Shown: positions 40,511 to 50,500, counted from the stretch's first letter. The stretch: 64,000 bases of DNA from Bradyrhizobium elkanii USDA 76 (GCF_023278185.1 NZ_CP066356.1:3898001-3962000); one strand, 5' to 3'. Program-made: numbers and translations. Notes: generated by a model not told the origin, from the sequence alone.

Positions 40511-42994
40511 ATGGTCATGGCCAACAAGAAATCAGCAAAGACATCGGCCAAATTCAATTCCGAGATGTTCGCCGACGTACCGGTTCTGCAACGCAAGTGG
40601 CAGGCCGCGGTCCGTCCCGGCGAAAGGCTGCCGCACTATGAAGATGTGATGCTCGGCAGTCTCGGCCGGCTCGCGGATCACATCGTGCTGCTGCGGAGCG
40701 TCGATGGCATGCTCAGCGTCTCGCACGCCGGCCGCTATGTCCAGACATGGCTGAACGACGAGCGCCGGGACATTCCGCTCAGCGCGCTGCCGCCGGACTG
40801 CGCCACCGCGTTGACCGAAGCTGCCGCAAACGCGCGTGAGAACTGCCGGCCCTATCTGGCGTCAGCGCATTGCGTCCGCGACGGGTTGGTGCGGACCTTC
40901 GACGTGCTGGCGCTGCCGACGCGGTCGCGCTGGGGCGGTATCCTGGTCGGCGTTTACGTCAACGAGCGCAATGCGCAGTACAATCTGCTCGATACGATTT
41001 TCTCAGCCGCCGACGAGGGCGTGCTGTCGCTCGCAGCGATCCGCGATGCGCGCGGCGAGCCGGCCGACTTCCAGATCGTGCATCTCAACCAGGGCGCCGC
41101 AAGGCTGCTGATGCAGCCTGCGACCGAATTGCTGTGGCGCCGGCTCAGCGCCGGCGGCAATCCGCTTGCGGCGCCGGCGGTGATGAACCGTCTGCGTGGA
41201 TTTGTCGGCGGCGGCCCGGGAGGGCAGTTCGAGATCGACAGCGGCGATCGCTGCCTCAGGCTCGGCGTCACGGCGTTCGGCGACATGCTGTCGCTGACCG
41301 TCTCCGACGTCACCGCGCTGAAGCAGCGCGAGCTGTCGTTCCGCCTGCTGTTCGAGAACAACCCGATGCCGATGTGGGTGTTCGACGCCGGCACGATGGA
41401 ATTCCTCAGCGTCAACGACGCCGCCGTTCAGCATTATGGATACAGCCGGGAAAAGTTTCTCGGCATGACGCTGCGCCAGATCTGGCCGGTGGACGAATGG
41501 AGCGTGCACAGCGCCGCCTTGCGCGAGATCGGCGACGTCTATCAATCGAGCCGCGACTGGCGGCACATCAGGGCCGACGGCAGCGAGATCCATGTGCTGA
41601 CCTTCGGACGCAAGGTGGCGTTCGAGGGCCGCGACGGCTATCTGGTCGCGGTGGTCGACATCACCGAGCGCCGCGCCGCCGAAGCGCGGATCGCGCATAT
41701 GGCGCACCATGACGGTCTCACCAATTTGCCGAACCGCGACTACTACCAGGAGCGCCTGCGCGAGGCGCTGGAGCGTGGCCGGAGCGGCAACAAGCGTGTC
41801 GCGGTGATGTGCATCGACCTCGACCTGTTCAAGAACGTCAACGACTCCTTCGGGCATCCGATGGGCGACCGGCTGCTCAAGCTGGTGGCGGAGCGGCTGC
41901 GCGAGGTGGTCCGCGACGACAACGTGGCGGCCCGCCTCGGCGGCGACGAGTTCGCGATCGTGCTTGCGGCCGACGTTTCGCCGAACGAGGCCAGCGCTTT
42001 CGCCGAACGGCTGATCGATGCGCTGAGCGCGCCCTACAACATCGACGGGCTCGAGGTCGTGGTCGGCGCAAGCGTCGGCATCGCGCTGTCACCGGGCGAC
42101 GGTACGACGTCGGAAGAGCTGATGCGCAATGCCGACATGGCGCTGTACCGCGCCAAGTCGGAGGGCGGCGGCGTGCATCACTTCTTCGAACCGGAGATGG
42201 ATCAGCAGGCGCAGAAGCGCCGCGACATGGAGCGCGATCTGCGCGCGGCCTTCAGCAACGGCGAGTTCGAGCTGTACTACCAGCCGCTGGTCGATATCGC
42301 GGCCGACCGCATCTCTGGCTTCGAGTCGCTGCTGCGCTGGCGGCACCCGCAGAAGGGCATGGTCTCGCCTGCGGAGTTCATCCCGGTTGCCGAAGACATC
42401 GGCCTGATCGTCGCGCTCGGCGAATGGGTGCTGCGCGAAGCCTGCTCCGAGGCGATCAAGTGGCCCGCCGACGTCAAGGTGGCCGTCAATCTGTCGCCGG
42501 TGCAGTTCCGCAGCCGCAATCTGGTCCAGGCGGTGATCTCGGCGCTGGCGCATTCCGGCCTGCCGGCGCGGCGGCTGGAGCTCGAGATCACCGAGTCGGT
42601 GTTTCTGGCGGAGACCGAGGCCAACCTCGCGATCCTGCATCAGCTGCGTGAGCTCGGCGTCAGCATCTCGATGGACGATTTCGGCACCGGGTATTCCTCG
42701 CTGAGCTATCTGCGCAGCTTCCCGTTCGACAAGATTAAGATCGACCGCTCCTTCGTGAAGGATCTGGCGCGGCGCTCCGATTGCCTCGCGATCGTGCGCG
42801 CGATCTCGGGGCTCGGCCGCAGCCTCAAGATCACCACGACGGCGGAAGGGGTCGAGACGACAGACCAACTCGACTGGCTGCGCGCCGAAGGCTGCAACGA
42901 GGTGCAGGGATTTCTGTTCAGCGCGGCGAGGCCGGCAGGCGAGATCGCGGCGCTGCTGAACGGTTTTGCGGAGCGTGCGTCGAAGGCGGCGTGA
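40511..42994 (+). CDS. PAS-GGDEF-EAL cyclic-di-GMP enzyme, 827 aa
   Basis: Residues about 1-180 are a PAS-like or unknown sensor. A PAS domain follows at about 270-400 (LLFENNPMPMWVFDAGTMEF). The diguanylate cyclase domain carries the intact active site RLGGDEFAIVLA (about residue 477), and the phosphodiesterase carries GFESLLRW (about residue 603, the EAL motif read as ESL) and MDDFGTGYSSLSYLRSFPFD. Both domains may be active. The Ala-to-Ser change in EAL is common and usually tolerated. No membrane segment. ATG 40511 (MVMANKKSAK) is preferred to a TTG at 40400. Confidence 0.9.
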   Translation: MVMANKKSAKTSAKFNSEMFADVPVLQRKWQAAVRPGERLPHYEDVMLGSLGRLADHIVLLRSVDGMLSVSHAGRYVQTWLNDERRDIPLSALPPDCATALTEAAANARENCRPYLASAHCVRDGLVRTFDVLALPTRSRWGGILVGVYVNERNAQYNLLDTIFSAADEGVLSLAAIRDARGEPADFQIVHLNQGAARLLMQPATELLWRRLSAGGNPLAAPAVMNRLRGFVGGGPGGQFEIDSGDRCLRLGVTAFGDMLSLTVSDVTALKQRELSFRLLFENNPMPMWVFDAGTMEFLSVNDAAVQHYGYSREKFLGMTLRQIWPVDEWSVHSAALREIGDVYQSSRDWRHIRADGSEIHVLTFGRKVAFEGRDGYLVAVVDITERRAAEARIAHMAHHDGLTNLPNRDYYQERLREALERGRSGNKRVAVMCIDLDLFKNVNDSFGHPMGDRLLKLVAERLREVVRDDNVAARLGGDEFAIVLAADVSPNEASAFAERLIDALSAPYNIDGLEVVVGASVGIALSPGDGTTSEELMRNADMALYRAKSEGGGVHHFFEPEMDQQAQKRRDMERDLRAAFSNGEFELYYQPLVDIAADRISGFESLLRWRHPQKGMVSPAEFIPVAEDIGLIVALGEWVLREACSEAIKWPADVKVAVNLSPVQFRSRNLVQAVISALAHSGLPARRLELEITESVFLAETEANLAILHQLRELGVSISMDDFGTGYSSLSYLRSFPFDKIKIDRSFVKDLARRSDCLAIVRAISGLGRSLKITTTAEGVETTDQLDWLRAEGCNEVQGFLFSAARPAGEIAALLNGFAERASKAA

Positions 42995-43034
42995 GTCTCG
43001 CGTCCACGCGCCAAGTCCGGCAATGGCTGCCCTC

Positions 43035-43102
43035 GTAGCCCGGGTGAGCGGAGCGACACCCGGGGCCAAAGTCCCGCATATCGCTGCGCTCATGCGGGCT
43101 AC
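43035..43102. repeat. palindromic GTAGCCCGG repeat, minimal form
   Basis: GTAGCCCGGGTGAGCGGAGC, then GACACCCGGGG, on the left and CCCGCATATCGCTGCGCTCA, then TGCGGGCTAC, on the right make a compact double hairpin without the inserted module. Confidence 0.75.
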
Positions 43103-43128
43103 AAGGTCGCCACAGGGGGGCGCCCCGT

Positions 43129-43692
43129 CTAGAACCGCGTCACGATATCCGACAGGGCCGGGCGCGGGCGGTCCTCGCTCGGCTTGGTCGGGGTGCCGAT
43201 GTGAATGAACCCGGCGAGCTTCTCGTCCGGCTTGAGGCCGAGGCCGTCGAGCACGTCGCGGTCGAAGGCGAACCAGCCGGTCAGCCAGCAGGCGCCGTAG
43301 CCGAGCGCGGTCGCCGCGGTGACGATGTTCATCGCGCTGGCGCCCGCCGACAATTCCTGCTCCCACGGCGGTACCTTCGGGTGCGGCTTGGTGAAGGAGA
43401 CCACGCCGATCACCAGCGGCGCGTCGGTCAGGCGTTTCTTCTCGACCTCGATGTCGGAGGCCGGCGCCCCGGGATTCTTCCGGGCGAAGACCTTTGCGAT
43501 CACGTCGCCGGCCCGCGCGCGGGCATCGCCCTCGAACACGATGAAGCGCCAGGGCGCGAGCTTGCCGTGGTCGGGCACGCGCGCGCCGATCGTCAAAATG
43601 GTCTCGAGCTCGGCCGCGGACGGGCCCGGGCCGGTCATCTCGCGCGGTTTCATCGAGCGGCGCGTCTTCAGGAGTTCAATGGCATCGGGCAC
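43129..43692 (-). CDS. nitroreductase family protein, 187 aa
   Basis: An FMN-dependent oxidoreductase of the YdjA-like nitroreductase group. AIELLKTRRSMKPREMTGPG binds FMN through the Arg-Arg-Ser start, then ETILTIGARVPDHGKLAPWR, SAGASAMNIVTAATALGYGA, and CWLTGWFAFDRDVLDGLGL. GTG 43692 with AAGGA seven bases upstream gives the usual N-terminus MPDAIELLKTRR. The longer ATG 43725 start would lie inside a hairpin. The physiological substrate is unknown. It follows thrS on the same strand. Confidence 0.88.
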   Translation of the reverse strand: MPDAIELLKTRRSMKPREMTGPGPSAAELETILTIGARVPDHGKLAPWRFIVFEGDARARAGDVIAKVFARKNPGAPASDIEVEKKRLTDAPLVIGVVSFTKPHPKVPPWEQELSAGASAMNIVTAATALGYGACWLTGWFAFDRDVLDGLGLKPDEKLAGFIHIGTPTKPSEDRPRPALSDIVTRF

Positions 43693-43712
43693 GGAAATGT
43701 CCTTCAAGGGGA

Positions 43713-43739
43713 GTCGTGCCCCCAAGATGGGGGCACGAC
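43713..43739 (-). terminator. hairpin between thrS and the nitroreductase gene
   Basis: GTCGTGCCCCC and its exact complement (11 bp) enclose a 5-base loop, 38 bases past the thrS stop and just upstream of the nitroreductase ribosome site. There is no U-tract, so it may pause or partially terminate transcription, or shape the nitroreductase leader. Confidence 0.45.
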
Positions 43740-43776
43740 CAAACCAATGAAAGCCAGTTTAGACCGATTGTGAAGA

Positions 43777-45825
43777 TCAGGCGACGGATCGCGCCCGCTT
43801 CACGTCGGGCGGCGTCGCCTCATCCACCAGCGCGGCGATCGCCTCATCGGTCGGCATCACGGTCTGCCGCTCGCTGCCGAGGCGGCGGACCGAGACCGAG
43901 TGGGTCTCGGCTTCCTTCTTGCCGACGACGAGCAGGGCCGGGATCTTGGCCAGCGAGTGCTCGCGGACCTTGTAGTTGATCTTCTCGTTGCGCAGGTCGA
44001 TCTCGACCCGCAGCCCGGCGCGGCGCGCAGCGGCCGCCACCACCTTGGCGTATTCGTCGCCTTCGGAAGTGATGGTCGTGACCACGAGCTGGGTCGGCGC
44101 CAGCCAGAGCGGGAAGTTGCCGGCATAGTGCTCGATCAGGATGCCGATGAAGCGCTCCATCGAACCGCAGATCGCGCGGTGCACCATGACGGGTGCCTTC
44201 TTCGAGCCGTCGTGATCGATGTAGAACGCGCCGAACCGCTCCGGCAGGTTGAAGTCGACCTGGGTCGTGCCGCACTGCCAGTCGCGGCCGATGGCGTCGC
44301 GCAGCACATACTCGAACTTCGGTCCGTAGAACGCGCCTTCGCCCGGATTGATCTCGGTCCGGATGCGGTTGCTGCCCTTGGCCTTGATCTCCGACAGCAC
44401 CGTCGCCATCACGCGCTCGGCGTGATCCCACATCTCGTCGGTGCCGACCCGCTTCTCCGGCCGCGTCGAGAGCTTGACCGTGAGCTCGCCGTCGAAGCCG
44501 AAATCGGCATAGGTCGACAGGATCAGATCGTTGATCTTGAGGCACTCATCGGCGAGCTGCTGCTCGGTGCAGAACACATGGGCGTCGTCCTGGGTGAAGC
44601 CGCGCACCCGCATCAGGCCGTGCATCGCGCCCGACGGCTCGTAGCGATGCACGACGCCGAATTCGGCGAGCCGCAACGGCAGGTCGCGGTAGCTCTTCAG
44701 CCCGTGCTTGAAGATCTGCACATGGCCCGGGCAGTTCATCGGCTTCAGCGCGAACCAGCGCTTGTCCTCGGCCTCGTCGCCGGCGGACTGCGCCGCGAAC
44801 ATGTTCTCGCGATACCAGTCCCAATGGCCCGAGGTCTCCCACAGCGCCTTGTCGAGGATCTGCGGGGCGTTGACCTCGTTGTAGTCGCCGAGCAGCCGGC
44901 GCCGCATATAGGCGATCAGCTGCTGGAAGACGGTCCAGCCCTTGGGGTGCCAGAACACCACGCCCGGGCCTTCCTCCTGGAAGTGGAACAGGTCGAGCTC
45001 GCGGCCGAGCTTGCGGTGGTCGCGCTTCTCGGCTTCCTCGATCTGCTTGAGATAGGCGTCGAGGTCTTCCTGCTTGGCGAATGCCGTGCCGTAGATGCGG
45101 GTCAGCATCGGATTGTTGGAGTCGCCGCGCCAATACGCGCCCGCCACCTTCATCAGCTTGAAGGCGTTGCCGATCTTGCCGGTCGAGGTCATGTGCGGGC
45201 CGCGGCACAGATCGAACCAGTCGCCCTGGAAGTAGATCTTGATCGGCTCGTTGCCGGGAATCGCGTCGACCAGCTCGACCTTGAAGGCCTCGCCTTTGTC
45301 GCGGAACACCTGCTTGGTCTTCTCGCGATCCCAGACTTCCTTGGTGAACGGCTTGTCGCGCGCGACGATCTCGCGCATTCGTTTCTCGATCGCGGCAAAA
45401 TCTTCCGGAGTGAACGGCTCGTTGCGGAAGAAGTCGTAGTAGAAGCCGTTCTCGATCACCGGGCCGATCGTGACCTGGGTGCCCGGCCACAGCGACTGCA
45501 CAGCCTCCGCCAGCACATGCGCGGCATCGTGCCGGATCAGTTCCAGCGCGCGCGGGTCTTCGCGGCCGATCAGCTCGATCTTGGCGTCGGCCTCGATCGG
45601 ATCGTTGAGGTCGGCAAGCGTGCCGTCGAGCGCCATCGCGACGGTGCGCTTGGCGAGCGAGGGCGAAATGCCTTTGGCGATGTCGAGACCGGTGGTCCCT
45701 CTCGGGAAATCGCGCCTCGCTCCATCAGGGAAGGTGAGGGCGATCTTGTTCACGGGTTCTGCGGGTTTGAGGTTAGAGAGGCTGTACTGGAATCCGGATT
45801 CGGATTTGGGTGGCGTATCGGCCAT
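43777..45825 (-). CDS. thrS: threonyl-tRNA synthetase, 682 aa
   Basis: Charges tRNA-Thr in the cytoplasm. Domains in order: a TGS domain ([16 protein letters not shown], about residues 28-88), the editing domain with [11 protein letters not shown] (HxxxH) and [10 protein letters not shown], the class II catalytic core with [13 protein letters not shown] (zinc Cys), motif 2 [14 protein letters not shown], motif 3 around [15 protein letters not shown], and the anticodon-binding domain at the C-terminus. Length is about 30 residues above the usual 640, due to an N-terminal extension. A CCTGCG/CGCAGG hairpin lies in its leader at 45846-45863, close before the ribosome site. Confidence 0.97.
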   Translation of the reverse strand: MADTPPKSESGFQYSLSNLKPAEPVNKIALTFPDGARRDFPRGTTGLDIAKGISPSLAKRTVAMALDGTLADLNDPIEADAKIELIGREDPRALELIRHDAAHVLAEAVQSLWPGTQVTIGPVIENGFYYDFFRNEPFTPEDFAAIEKRMREIVARDKPFTKEVWDREKTKQVFRDKGEAFKVELVDAIPGNEPIKIYFQGDWFDLCRGPHMTSTGKIGNAFKLMKVAGAYWRGDSNNPMLTRIYGTAFAKQEDLDAYLKQIEEAEKRDHRKLGRELDLFHFQEEGPGVVFWHPKGWTVFQQLIAYMRRRLLGDYNEVNAPQILDKALWETSGHWDWYRENMFAAQSAGDEAEDKRWFALKPMNCPGHVQIFKHGLKSYRDLPLRLAEFGVVHRYEPSGAMHGLMRVRGFTQDDAHVFCTEQQLADECLKINDLILSTYADFGFDGELTVKLSTRPEKRVGTDEMWDHAERVMATVLSEIKAKGSNRIRTEINPGEGAFYGPKFEYVLRDAIGRDWQCGTTQVDFNLPERFGAFYIDHDGSKKAPVMVHRAICGSMERFIGILIEHYAGNFPLWLAPTQLVVTTITSEGDEYAKVVAAAARRAGLRVEIDLRNEKINYKVREHSLAKIPALLVVGKKEAETHSVSVRRLGSERQTVMPTDEAIAALVDEATPPDVKRARSVA

Positions 45826-46045
45826 GGTGTCTCCTGTAGCTCACTCCTGCGAACGAGCGCAGGTAAGCGGAAAGCAGCGGTATAGCAGGGGATTTGACGC
45901 CTGCAATCCGGCAATATCAAGAAAATGGGCCGCCGGCCGCACCGAATCGAGGGACGCTTGCCTGCAGCTGACGCGTTGCGACGCTGCCGATCATCGTCTA
46001 ACGTCCGGCGTCCATTTTTCCGCCATCGCGCAATCCGCAAGGTTC

Positions 46046-47332
46046 ATGTTTTCCCGTCTCCTGTTTTTCGTGGCGTTGCTTCTGATCCCGGGCGTGTTGC
46101 GGGCGGAAGAAACACCGGTCCAGAAGGCCGGATTCGCGAAAAAGCTGACCATCTATCTCGCCAAGGGACCGGCGAATGCCTGCGGCGCCGGCTGCGATCG
46201 CTGGATCGCGATCGAAGGCGAGATCGATCGGGAAGCCGCGCAGCGGATTCGCACCTTCCTCTTTCCGATCAAGGACCGGCAGCTTCCGATCTACCTTCAT
46301 TCGCCGGGCGGAAACGTCGAGCAGTCCTATGGGATCGCGCGGTTCCTGCGCGCGCACAAGGCCATCGCCCGGGTCGGCCGTACCATCGTGCCGGCCTGTT
46401 CCACAGGCACGCAGGTCGACGCCGCCTGCCTGAAGATCAAGGCTGCCAAAGGCGAGGTCGAGGCCGAGCTCACCACGCGCAACGCGATGTGCGTGTCGGC
46501 CTGCGCCTATCTGTTCCTGGGCGCGACCAGCCGCGAAGTGGCGCCTGACTCAGTGCTCGCGGTGCATAACTCCAAGCTGATGTTCGTCGTCCACGGGCAT
46601 CCGCCGGCGCAGGTCGTCGCCGACTTCAGACGACGCGAGATGGTGAGCGCCGACCGCGACCGCAATGTCTTCCTCGCGGCGATGGGCATCAGCCATGAGC
46701 TCAGCGACCTCATCAAGTCCGTGAAGTTCGAGGACCTGCACGTGTTGACGCGGCCGGAGCTCTATCGATTCGGCATCGATACGCGGCCGCTGCCGGAAAC
46801 CCTGTGGGCGGTGGAGAAGGAGACACGGCCCTATGTTCGCAAGATCGTGCAGCAGAAAAGAGCCGACGGCAGCTCGTTCCGCATGATGGAGTGGCGGCTG
46901 TTCTGCGAGAGCAAGGATCGCGGGCGGCTGATGTTCGTGCGCGAGTTCGAGGAGGGGGCAGCCGGCAAGAGCACGGTGGCGATGATGGCCGGCGCGACCA
47001 GGACCGTCGCATTCGGCCGGTCGGCGCGGTTCGGCAAATACGAGGTCTGGAGCGAGGCGGTGACCTCCGACACCGTCAAGGCGATGCTCGCGGCCCCGCA
47101 TCTGCAGATCGGCGAAAGCGCGCCGGCAACCGACGGCAAGTCCGATACCAAGCCTGACGGCAAATCCGGCTTGGCAACATTCGATATCGACACCACCGGG
47201 CTGGAGCAGGGGTGGACGCAGCTTCTGGCATCGTGCCCGGCGGCGACCGCCGGTCCGAAGCCTGCGAGCCCGTTGCCGGCTGCCGCGTCGCCGAGCGTCA
47301 GTGCGGTGCCGGCGTCGTCGCCGTCGCCATGA
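46046..47332 (+). CDS. secreted ClpP-fold (COG3904-like) protein, 428 aa
   Basis: The signal peptide is residues 1-20 (LLFFVALLLIPGVLRA). The domain resembles periplasmic COG3904 proteins with a ClpP/crotonase-like fold: ACGAGCDRWIAIEGEI, YLHSPGGNVEQSYGIARFLR (SPGG at about 86-89), RNAMCVSACAYLFLGA with the Cys-x-Ser-x-Cys motif (C149, S151, C153), and VLAVHNSKLM (H174). Ser151 and His174 sit where ClpP has its nucleophile and base. The C-terminal half is unassigned and ends in a Pro/Ser tail. A relative lies at 49544. Activity is unproven. Confidence 0.78.
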   Translation: MFSRLLFFVALLLIPGVLRAEETPVQKAGFAKKLTIYLAKGPANACGAGCDRWIAIEGEIDREAAQRIRTFLFPIKDRQLPIYLHSPGGNVEQSYGIARFLRAHKAIARVGRTIVPACSTGTQVDAACLKIKAAKGEVEAELTTRNAMCVSACAYLFLGATSREVAPDSVLAVHNSKLMFVVHGHPPAQVVADFRRREMVSADRDRNVFLAAMGISHELSDLIKSVKFEDLHVLTRPELYRFGIDTRPLPETLWAVEKETRPYVRKIVQQKRADGSSFRMMEWRLFCESKDRGRLMFVREFEEGAAGKSTVAMMAGATRTVAFGRSARFGKYEVWSEAVTSDTVKAMLAAPHLQIGESAPATDGKSDTKPDGKSGLATFDIDTTGLEQGWTQLLASCPAATAGPKPASPLPAAASPSVSAVPASSPSP

Positions 47333-47411
47333 GCGCAAGAGGCGCCGTTCGATCAGGTGTCATGCATTTAGATGCAGTTGCATTGATCTTGGAGTCTGCT
47401 AACAACGCGGC

Positions 47412-48575
47412 GTGAAACGCTTCGCTCCCACCGCATTGATGCTCGGCAATATCGTCACCGGCTGCTCGGTGCTGGCGCCGGCCGGCATGCTGGCGGAGTT
47501 GTCCGACGGACTCGGCGTCACGATCCATACCGCGGGTCTCCTGATCACCTTCGGCGCGATCGTGCTGTGCGTGGGCTCGCCGGTGACGGCGTGGCTGACC
47601 AGCCGGATCGAGCGGCGGGCGCTGCTGACGGCGACGCTGCTGGTGCTGACGCTGACCAATGCGGCCTCCGCCTTCGCGCCGAACTACGACAGCCTCCTGA
47701 TCATTCGGCTGGTGATGCTCGCGGTCGGCGTGCTCTACACGCCGCAGGCGGCGGGCACCGCGGCACTGATCGTGCCGGTGGAGAAGCGCGGCAGCACGAT
47801 AGCCTACATCTTCCTCGGCTGGTCGCTTGCCGCCGCGATCGGGCTGCCGCTGATCACCTTCATCGCAAGCCGCTACGGCTTTCGCGTGACCTATGGCGCG
47901 ATCGCGCTGACAGGGCTTGTGAGTTCCCTGCTGCTGTGGTGGCGGTTACCAGGCGGACTGCACGGCGCGCCGGTTGACCTCAGAACCTGGGTCGATCTCG
48001 GTCGCAATCCGATGGTCATTCTGCTGCTGTCGATCACGACGCTGCAGATGTCCGGCCAGTTCGTGGTGTTCACCTTCATGGGGCCGCTGCTCGCCAAACT
48101 GACCGGCGCCAATGCGGACGCCGTCGGGATCGTGTTCGCGCTCTACGGCATCTTCGGGTTCGTCGGCATCGTGATCGCAACGCGCGTGGTGGACTCGTGG
48201 GGCGCCTGGAAAACCTCGGTCCTGTTCACCGTGCTGCTGCTCGCAGGCGTAGCCGGCTGGGCACTGAGCGCCGGGGCCTACGCCCTGATGGCCGCCTCCG
48301 TCGCGGTGTGGGGCCTCGGCTTTGCATCGACCAATTCGATGCAGCAGGTACGCCTGGTCGGTGCGGCGCCGGCGCTCGCTTCGGCGTCGGTCTCGCTCAA
48401 TACCTCGGTGCTGTATATCGGCCAGGCCATCGGCTCCGCGATCGGTGGCTTGCTGTTCGCCCGCGAATGGCTGCACAGCGCAGGCTACGTGGCCACGGTC
48501 TTCGTCGCGGCGGCGCTCGCGGTCGTAATCATCACGCGGCCGCGACGGACGGCCGCCACCGCCGCAGCCGAGTGA
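47412..48575 (+). CDS. MFS transporter, 387 aa
   Basis: A 12-helix major facilitator of the sugar/arabinose-efflux or DHA type. Helix 1 region is LMLGNIVTGCSVLAPAGM. The motif-A-like loop is VTAWLTSRIERRALLTA (GxxxDRxxRR variant). FLGWSLAAAIGLPLITFIAS fits the motif C region. Residues 195-387 form the second half. GTG 47412 is the likely start. An internal ATG at 47439 would trim part of helix 1. Substrate unknown; families of this type export sugars, amino acids or drugs. It is a single-gene unit. Confidence 0.88.
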   Translation: MKRFAPTALMLGNIVTGCSVLAPAGMLAELSDGLGVTIHTAGLLITFGAIVLCVGSPVTAWLTSRIERRALLTATLLVLTLTNAASAFAPNYDSLLIIRLVMLAVGVLYTPQAAGTAALIVPVEKRGSTIAYIFLGWSLAAAIGLPLITFIASRYGFRVTYGAIALTGLVSSLLLWWRLPGGLHGAPVDLRTWVDLGRNPMVILLLSITTLQMSGQFVVFTFMGPLLAKLTGANADAVGIVFALYGIFGFVGIVIATRVVDSWGAWKTSVLFTVLLLAGVAGWALSAGAYALMAASVAVWGLGFASTNSMQQVRLVGAAPALASASVSLNTSVLYIGQAIGSAIGGLLFAREWLHSAGYVATVFVAAALAVVIITRPRRTAATAAAE

Positions 48576-48657
48576 ACGGCTGGCTTTCACGCTTGTGTTC
48601 GCGAGAGCATCCCAATCAACGATCCGCGTGAGGACCATCCTGGAGCTCGACTGCGCG

Positions 48658-48825
48658 TCACCACCTCACGCTCTGGCTGGGCACGATGAACGCCGTCGTG
48701 CTCGGCTTGTTCGGATTGTGGGTGAAGTAGCCGTAGGCGGCGACGATCACGACGAGCAAGGCAAGCACGGCCAGCAAGTCGATCTGCCGGGGATCATGAC
48801 CGTTGTGGCTGATTTTCCAGCGCAT
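48658..48825 (-). CDS. small single-pass membrane protein, 55 aa
   Basis: GGGGAGGAAACA directly before ATG 48825 is a strong ribosome site, so the longer frame from 48981 is not the true gene. The product begins MRWKISHNGHDPRQ, then one membrane helix (IDLLAVLALLVVIVAAYGYF), then a short tail ending SQSVRW. Such small inner-membrane proteins often modulate a larger partner. No partner is evident. It lies tail to tail with the MFS gene and downstream of yidD on the same strand. Confidence 0.7.
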   Translation of the reverse strand: MRWKISHNGHDPRQIDLLAVLALLVVIVAAYGYFTHNPNKPSTTAFIVPSQSVRW

Positions 48826-48949
48826 TGTTGTTTCCTCCCCAAAGGGGCAACGAAACAATGCGCCAACTATCGCCACAGTTCCGCCGGGCAGCACTGCGCG
48901 CCGCGCTTGGACCTGCCGCAGCAACCGATCAATTGTCGTTGACGCCGCG

Positions 48950-49261
48950 TCAACCCTCGTTGACGCCGCGCCAGCGGCCATAGCGCCAGGGCAAGTACCA
49001 GCGTGCCCCGGGCGGCTTCGTCAGTGGGACATTATCGATCCCGGATGTTCCCCAGGGCTGGCAGCGCAGCAGCCGCGCCAGCGTCATCCAGCCGCCGCCC
49101 CACAGGCCGAAACGTTCGATCGCCTCGTCGCCGTAGACCGAACAGGTCGGCAGATGCCGGCAGTTGTAGCCGACCAGCGGCGACAGCGTGTGCCGGTAGA
49201 TCCAGATCAGGGCGCGGCCGAAGTTGCGCGGCAAGCGGCGCATGGTGCTGGCACAGTCCAT
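48950..49261 (-). CDS. yidD: membrane protein insertion efficiency factor YidD, about 103 aa
   Basis: YidD assists YidC in inserting inner-membrane proteins. The signature is complete: WIYRHTLSPLVGYNCRHLPT, CSVYGDEAIERFG, TLARLLRCQPWG and GIDNVP. Start choice is uncertain. ATG 49261 and ATG 49243 are both possible and neither has a clear ribosome site. Unusually it is not next to rpmH, rnpA or yidC, which are its common neighbours. The 282 bases upstream are AT-rich and shared with the divergent gene at 49544, and probably hold both promoters. Confidence 0.88.
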   Translation of the reverse strand: MDCASTMRRLPRNFGRALIWIYRHTLSPLVGYNCRHLPTCSVYGDEAIERFGLWGGGWMTLARLLRCQPWGTSGIDNVPLTKPPGARWYLPWRYGRWRGVNEG

Positions 49262-49543
49262 GCATCGTGAATGGTGTGTCGTTGAATGGTCTGTCGGCGG
49301 CATACGCAAGTATGTACGTAGTCTTGCGGGGGTTCCAAGCCAAGGAACTGTTTTGTTGCAGATATTTACGCCACAGTTCGTTATTATTGCACAGCACCGA
49401 TGGCGCTGCAGCAAGGGCTCTATGGACGGTCCGGGTCAGCAACGCTACCGTTCCCATAACGCGCCGCTGACAGAATCGTGGCGCATTGCCATGGGGCCAT
49501 TGCCACCGCTCGCATCACCAAGGGCTTGGGGGAAGGAACCAAA

Positions 49544-50476
49544 TTGAGGCTCGTCAAGTCGCTCTCGTTGCGCAGTTGGGCGCTTACCGGCGCCGTTGCT
49601 CTTTGCTTCGCAGCTTCCGGCACCGCCGCCATGGCGGGCGGTTCCGCGCAGGCCAATTCGACCCTCGAAGAGCGCAAGCTGCCGATGAAGTTCAGCTGGA
49701 TCGCCTGCCAGCCGAATTGCCGCGGCTGGGTGTCCGCGGTCGGCATCATCACGGCCGATAGTCCGAGGGAATTCGACGAGTTCGCGCGCGGCCGCCAGCT
49801 CAACGGCGCCACCATCGTGCTCGACTCCAGCGGCGGCTCGGTCAACGACGCGATCGCGCTCGGCCGCCGCTTCCGCGGTCTCGGCGTGCTGACCACGGTC
49901 GGCACCAGCGTCGTCAATCAGGCCGCGCAGAGCGGCCGCGCGAGCGTTCTGCCGGATGCCTATTGCGAGTCGATGTGCGTGTTCCTGCTGCTGTCCGGCA
50001 AGACGCGCTACGTTCCGCCGGCCGCCCATGTCCGCGTGCATCAGATCTGGATGGGCGATCGCGCCGACGACGCCAAGGCCGCGAGCTACACCGCGCAGGA
50101 CCTGATGATCGTCGAGCGCGATATCGGCCGTCTTGCCAAGTACACCTTCGATATGGGCGGCGCGGGTGATCTGCTGGCGCTCTCGCTCAGCGTGCCGCCG
50201 TGGGAAGACCTGCACGAATTGTCGGCGGCCGAGTTGCGGCTGACCAACCTCATCACCACCGATGCGGTTGCCGACGTGCTGCCGCGGCAGGACAACAGCA
50301 AGGACAACGCAATTCCCGTCGCCGAGGCGAAGCCGAAGAACAACGATCGCTTCGTGAGCAGCACGATGGAGGGCGAGGCGCCACAGGCGGCGAGAGCGAC
50401 CAAGACCGCCGAGGCCGTGGTGCCGACCGGCGGCAACGCAGCGCCGGCGCCGGCGCCGGTCCAGCCCGCGCAGTAG
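49544..50476 (+). CDS. secreted ClpP-fold (COG3904-like) protein, second copy, 310 aa
   Basis: TTG 49544 follows AAGGA six bases upstream and gives a clean signal peptide (WALTGAVALCFAASGTAAMA). GTG 49478 is a poorer start. The domain shares landmarks with the 428-aa protein: ACQPNCRGWVSAVGII (compare ACGAGCDRWIAIEGEI), LDSSGGSVNDAIALGRRFR, YCESMCVFLLLSGKTRYV with the same Cys-x-Ser-x-Cys motif (C141, S143, C145), and HVRVHQIWMG (H166). The tail is Ala/Pro-rich. It is presumably a periplasmic hydrolase-like or binding protein. No activity is known to me. Confidence 0.78.
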   Translation: MRLVKSLSLRSWALTGAVALCFAASGTAAMAGGSAQANSTLEERKLPMKFSWIACQPNCRGWVSAVGIITADSPREFDEFARGRQLNGATIVLDSSGGSVNDAIALGRRFRGLGVLTTVGTSVVNQAAQSGRASVLPDAYCESMCVFLLLSGKTRYVPPAAHVRVHQIWMGDRADDAKAASYTAQDLMIVERDIGRLAKYTFDMGGAGDLLALSLSVPPWEDLHELSAAELRLTNLITTDAVADVLPRQDNSKDNAIPVAEAKPKNNDRFVSSTMEGEAPQAARATKTAEAVVPTGGNAAPAPAPVQPAQ

Positions 50477-50500
50477 GACGTGAGCCGGCGGAAGTAAGGC

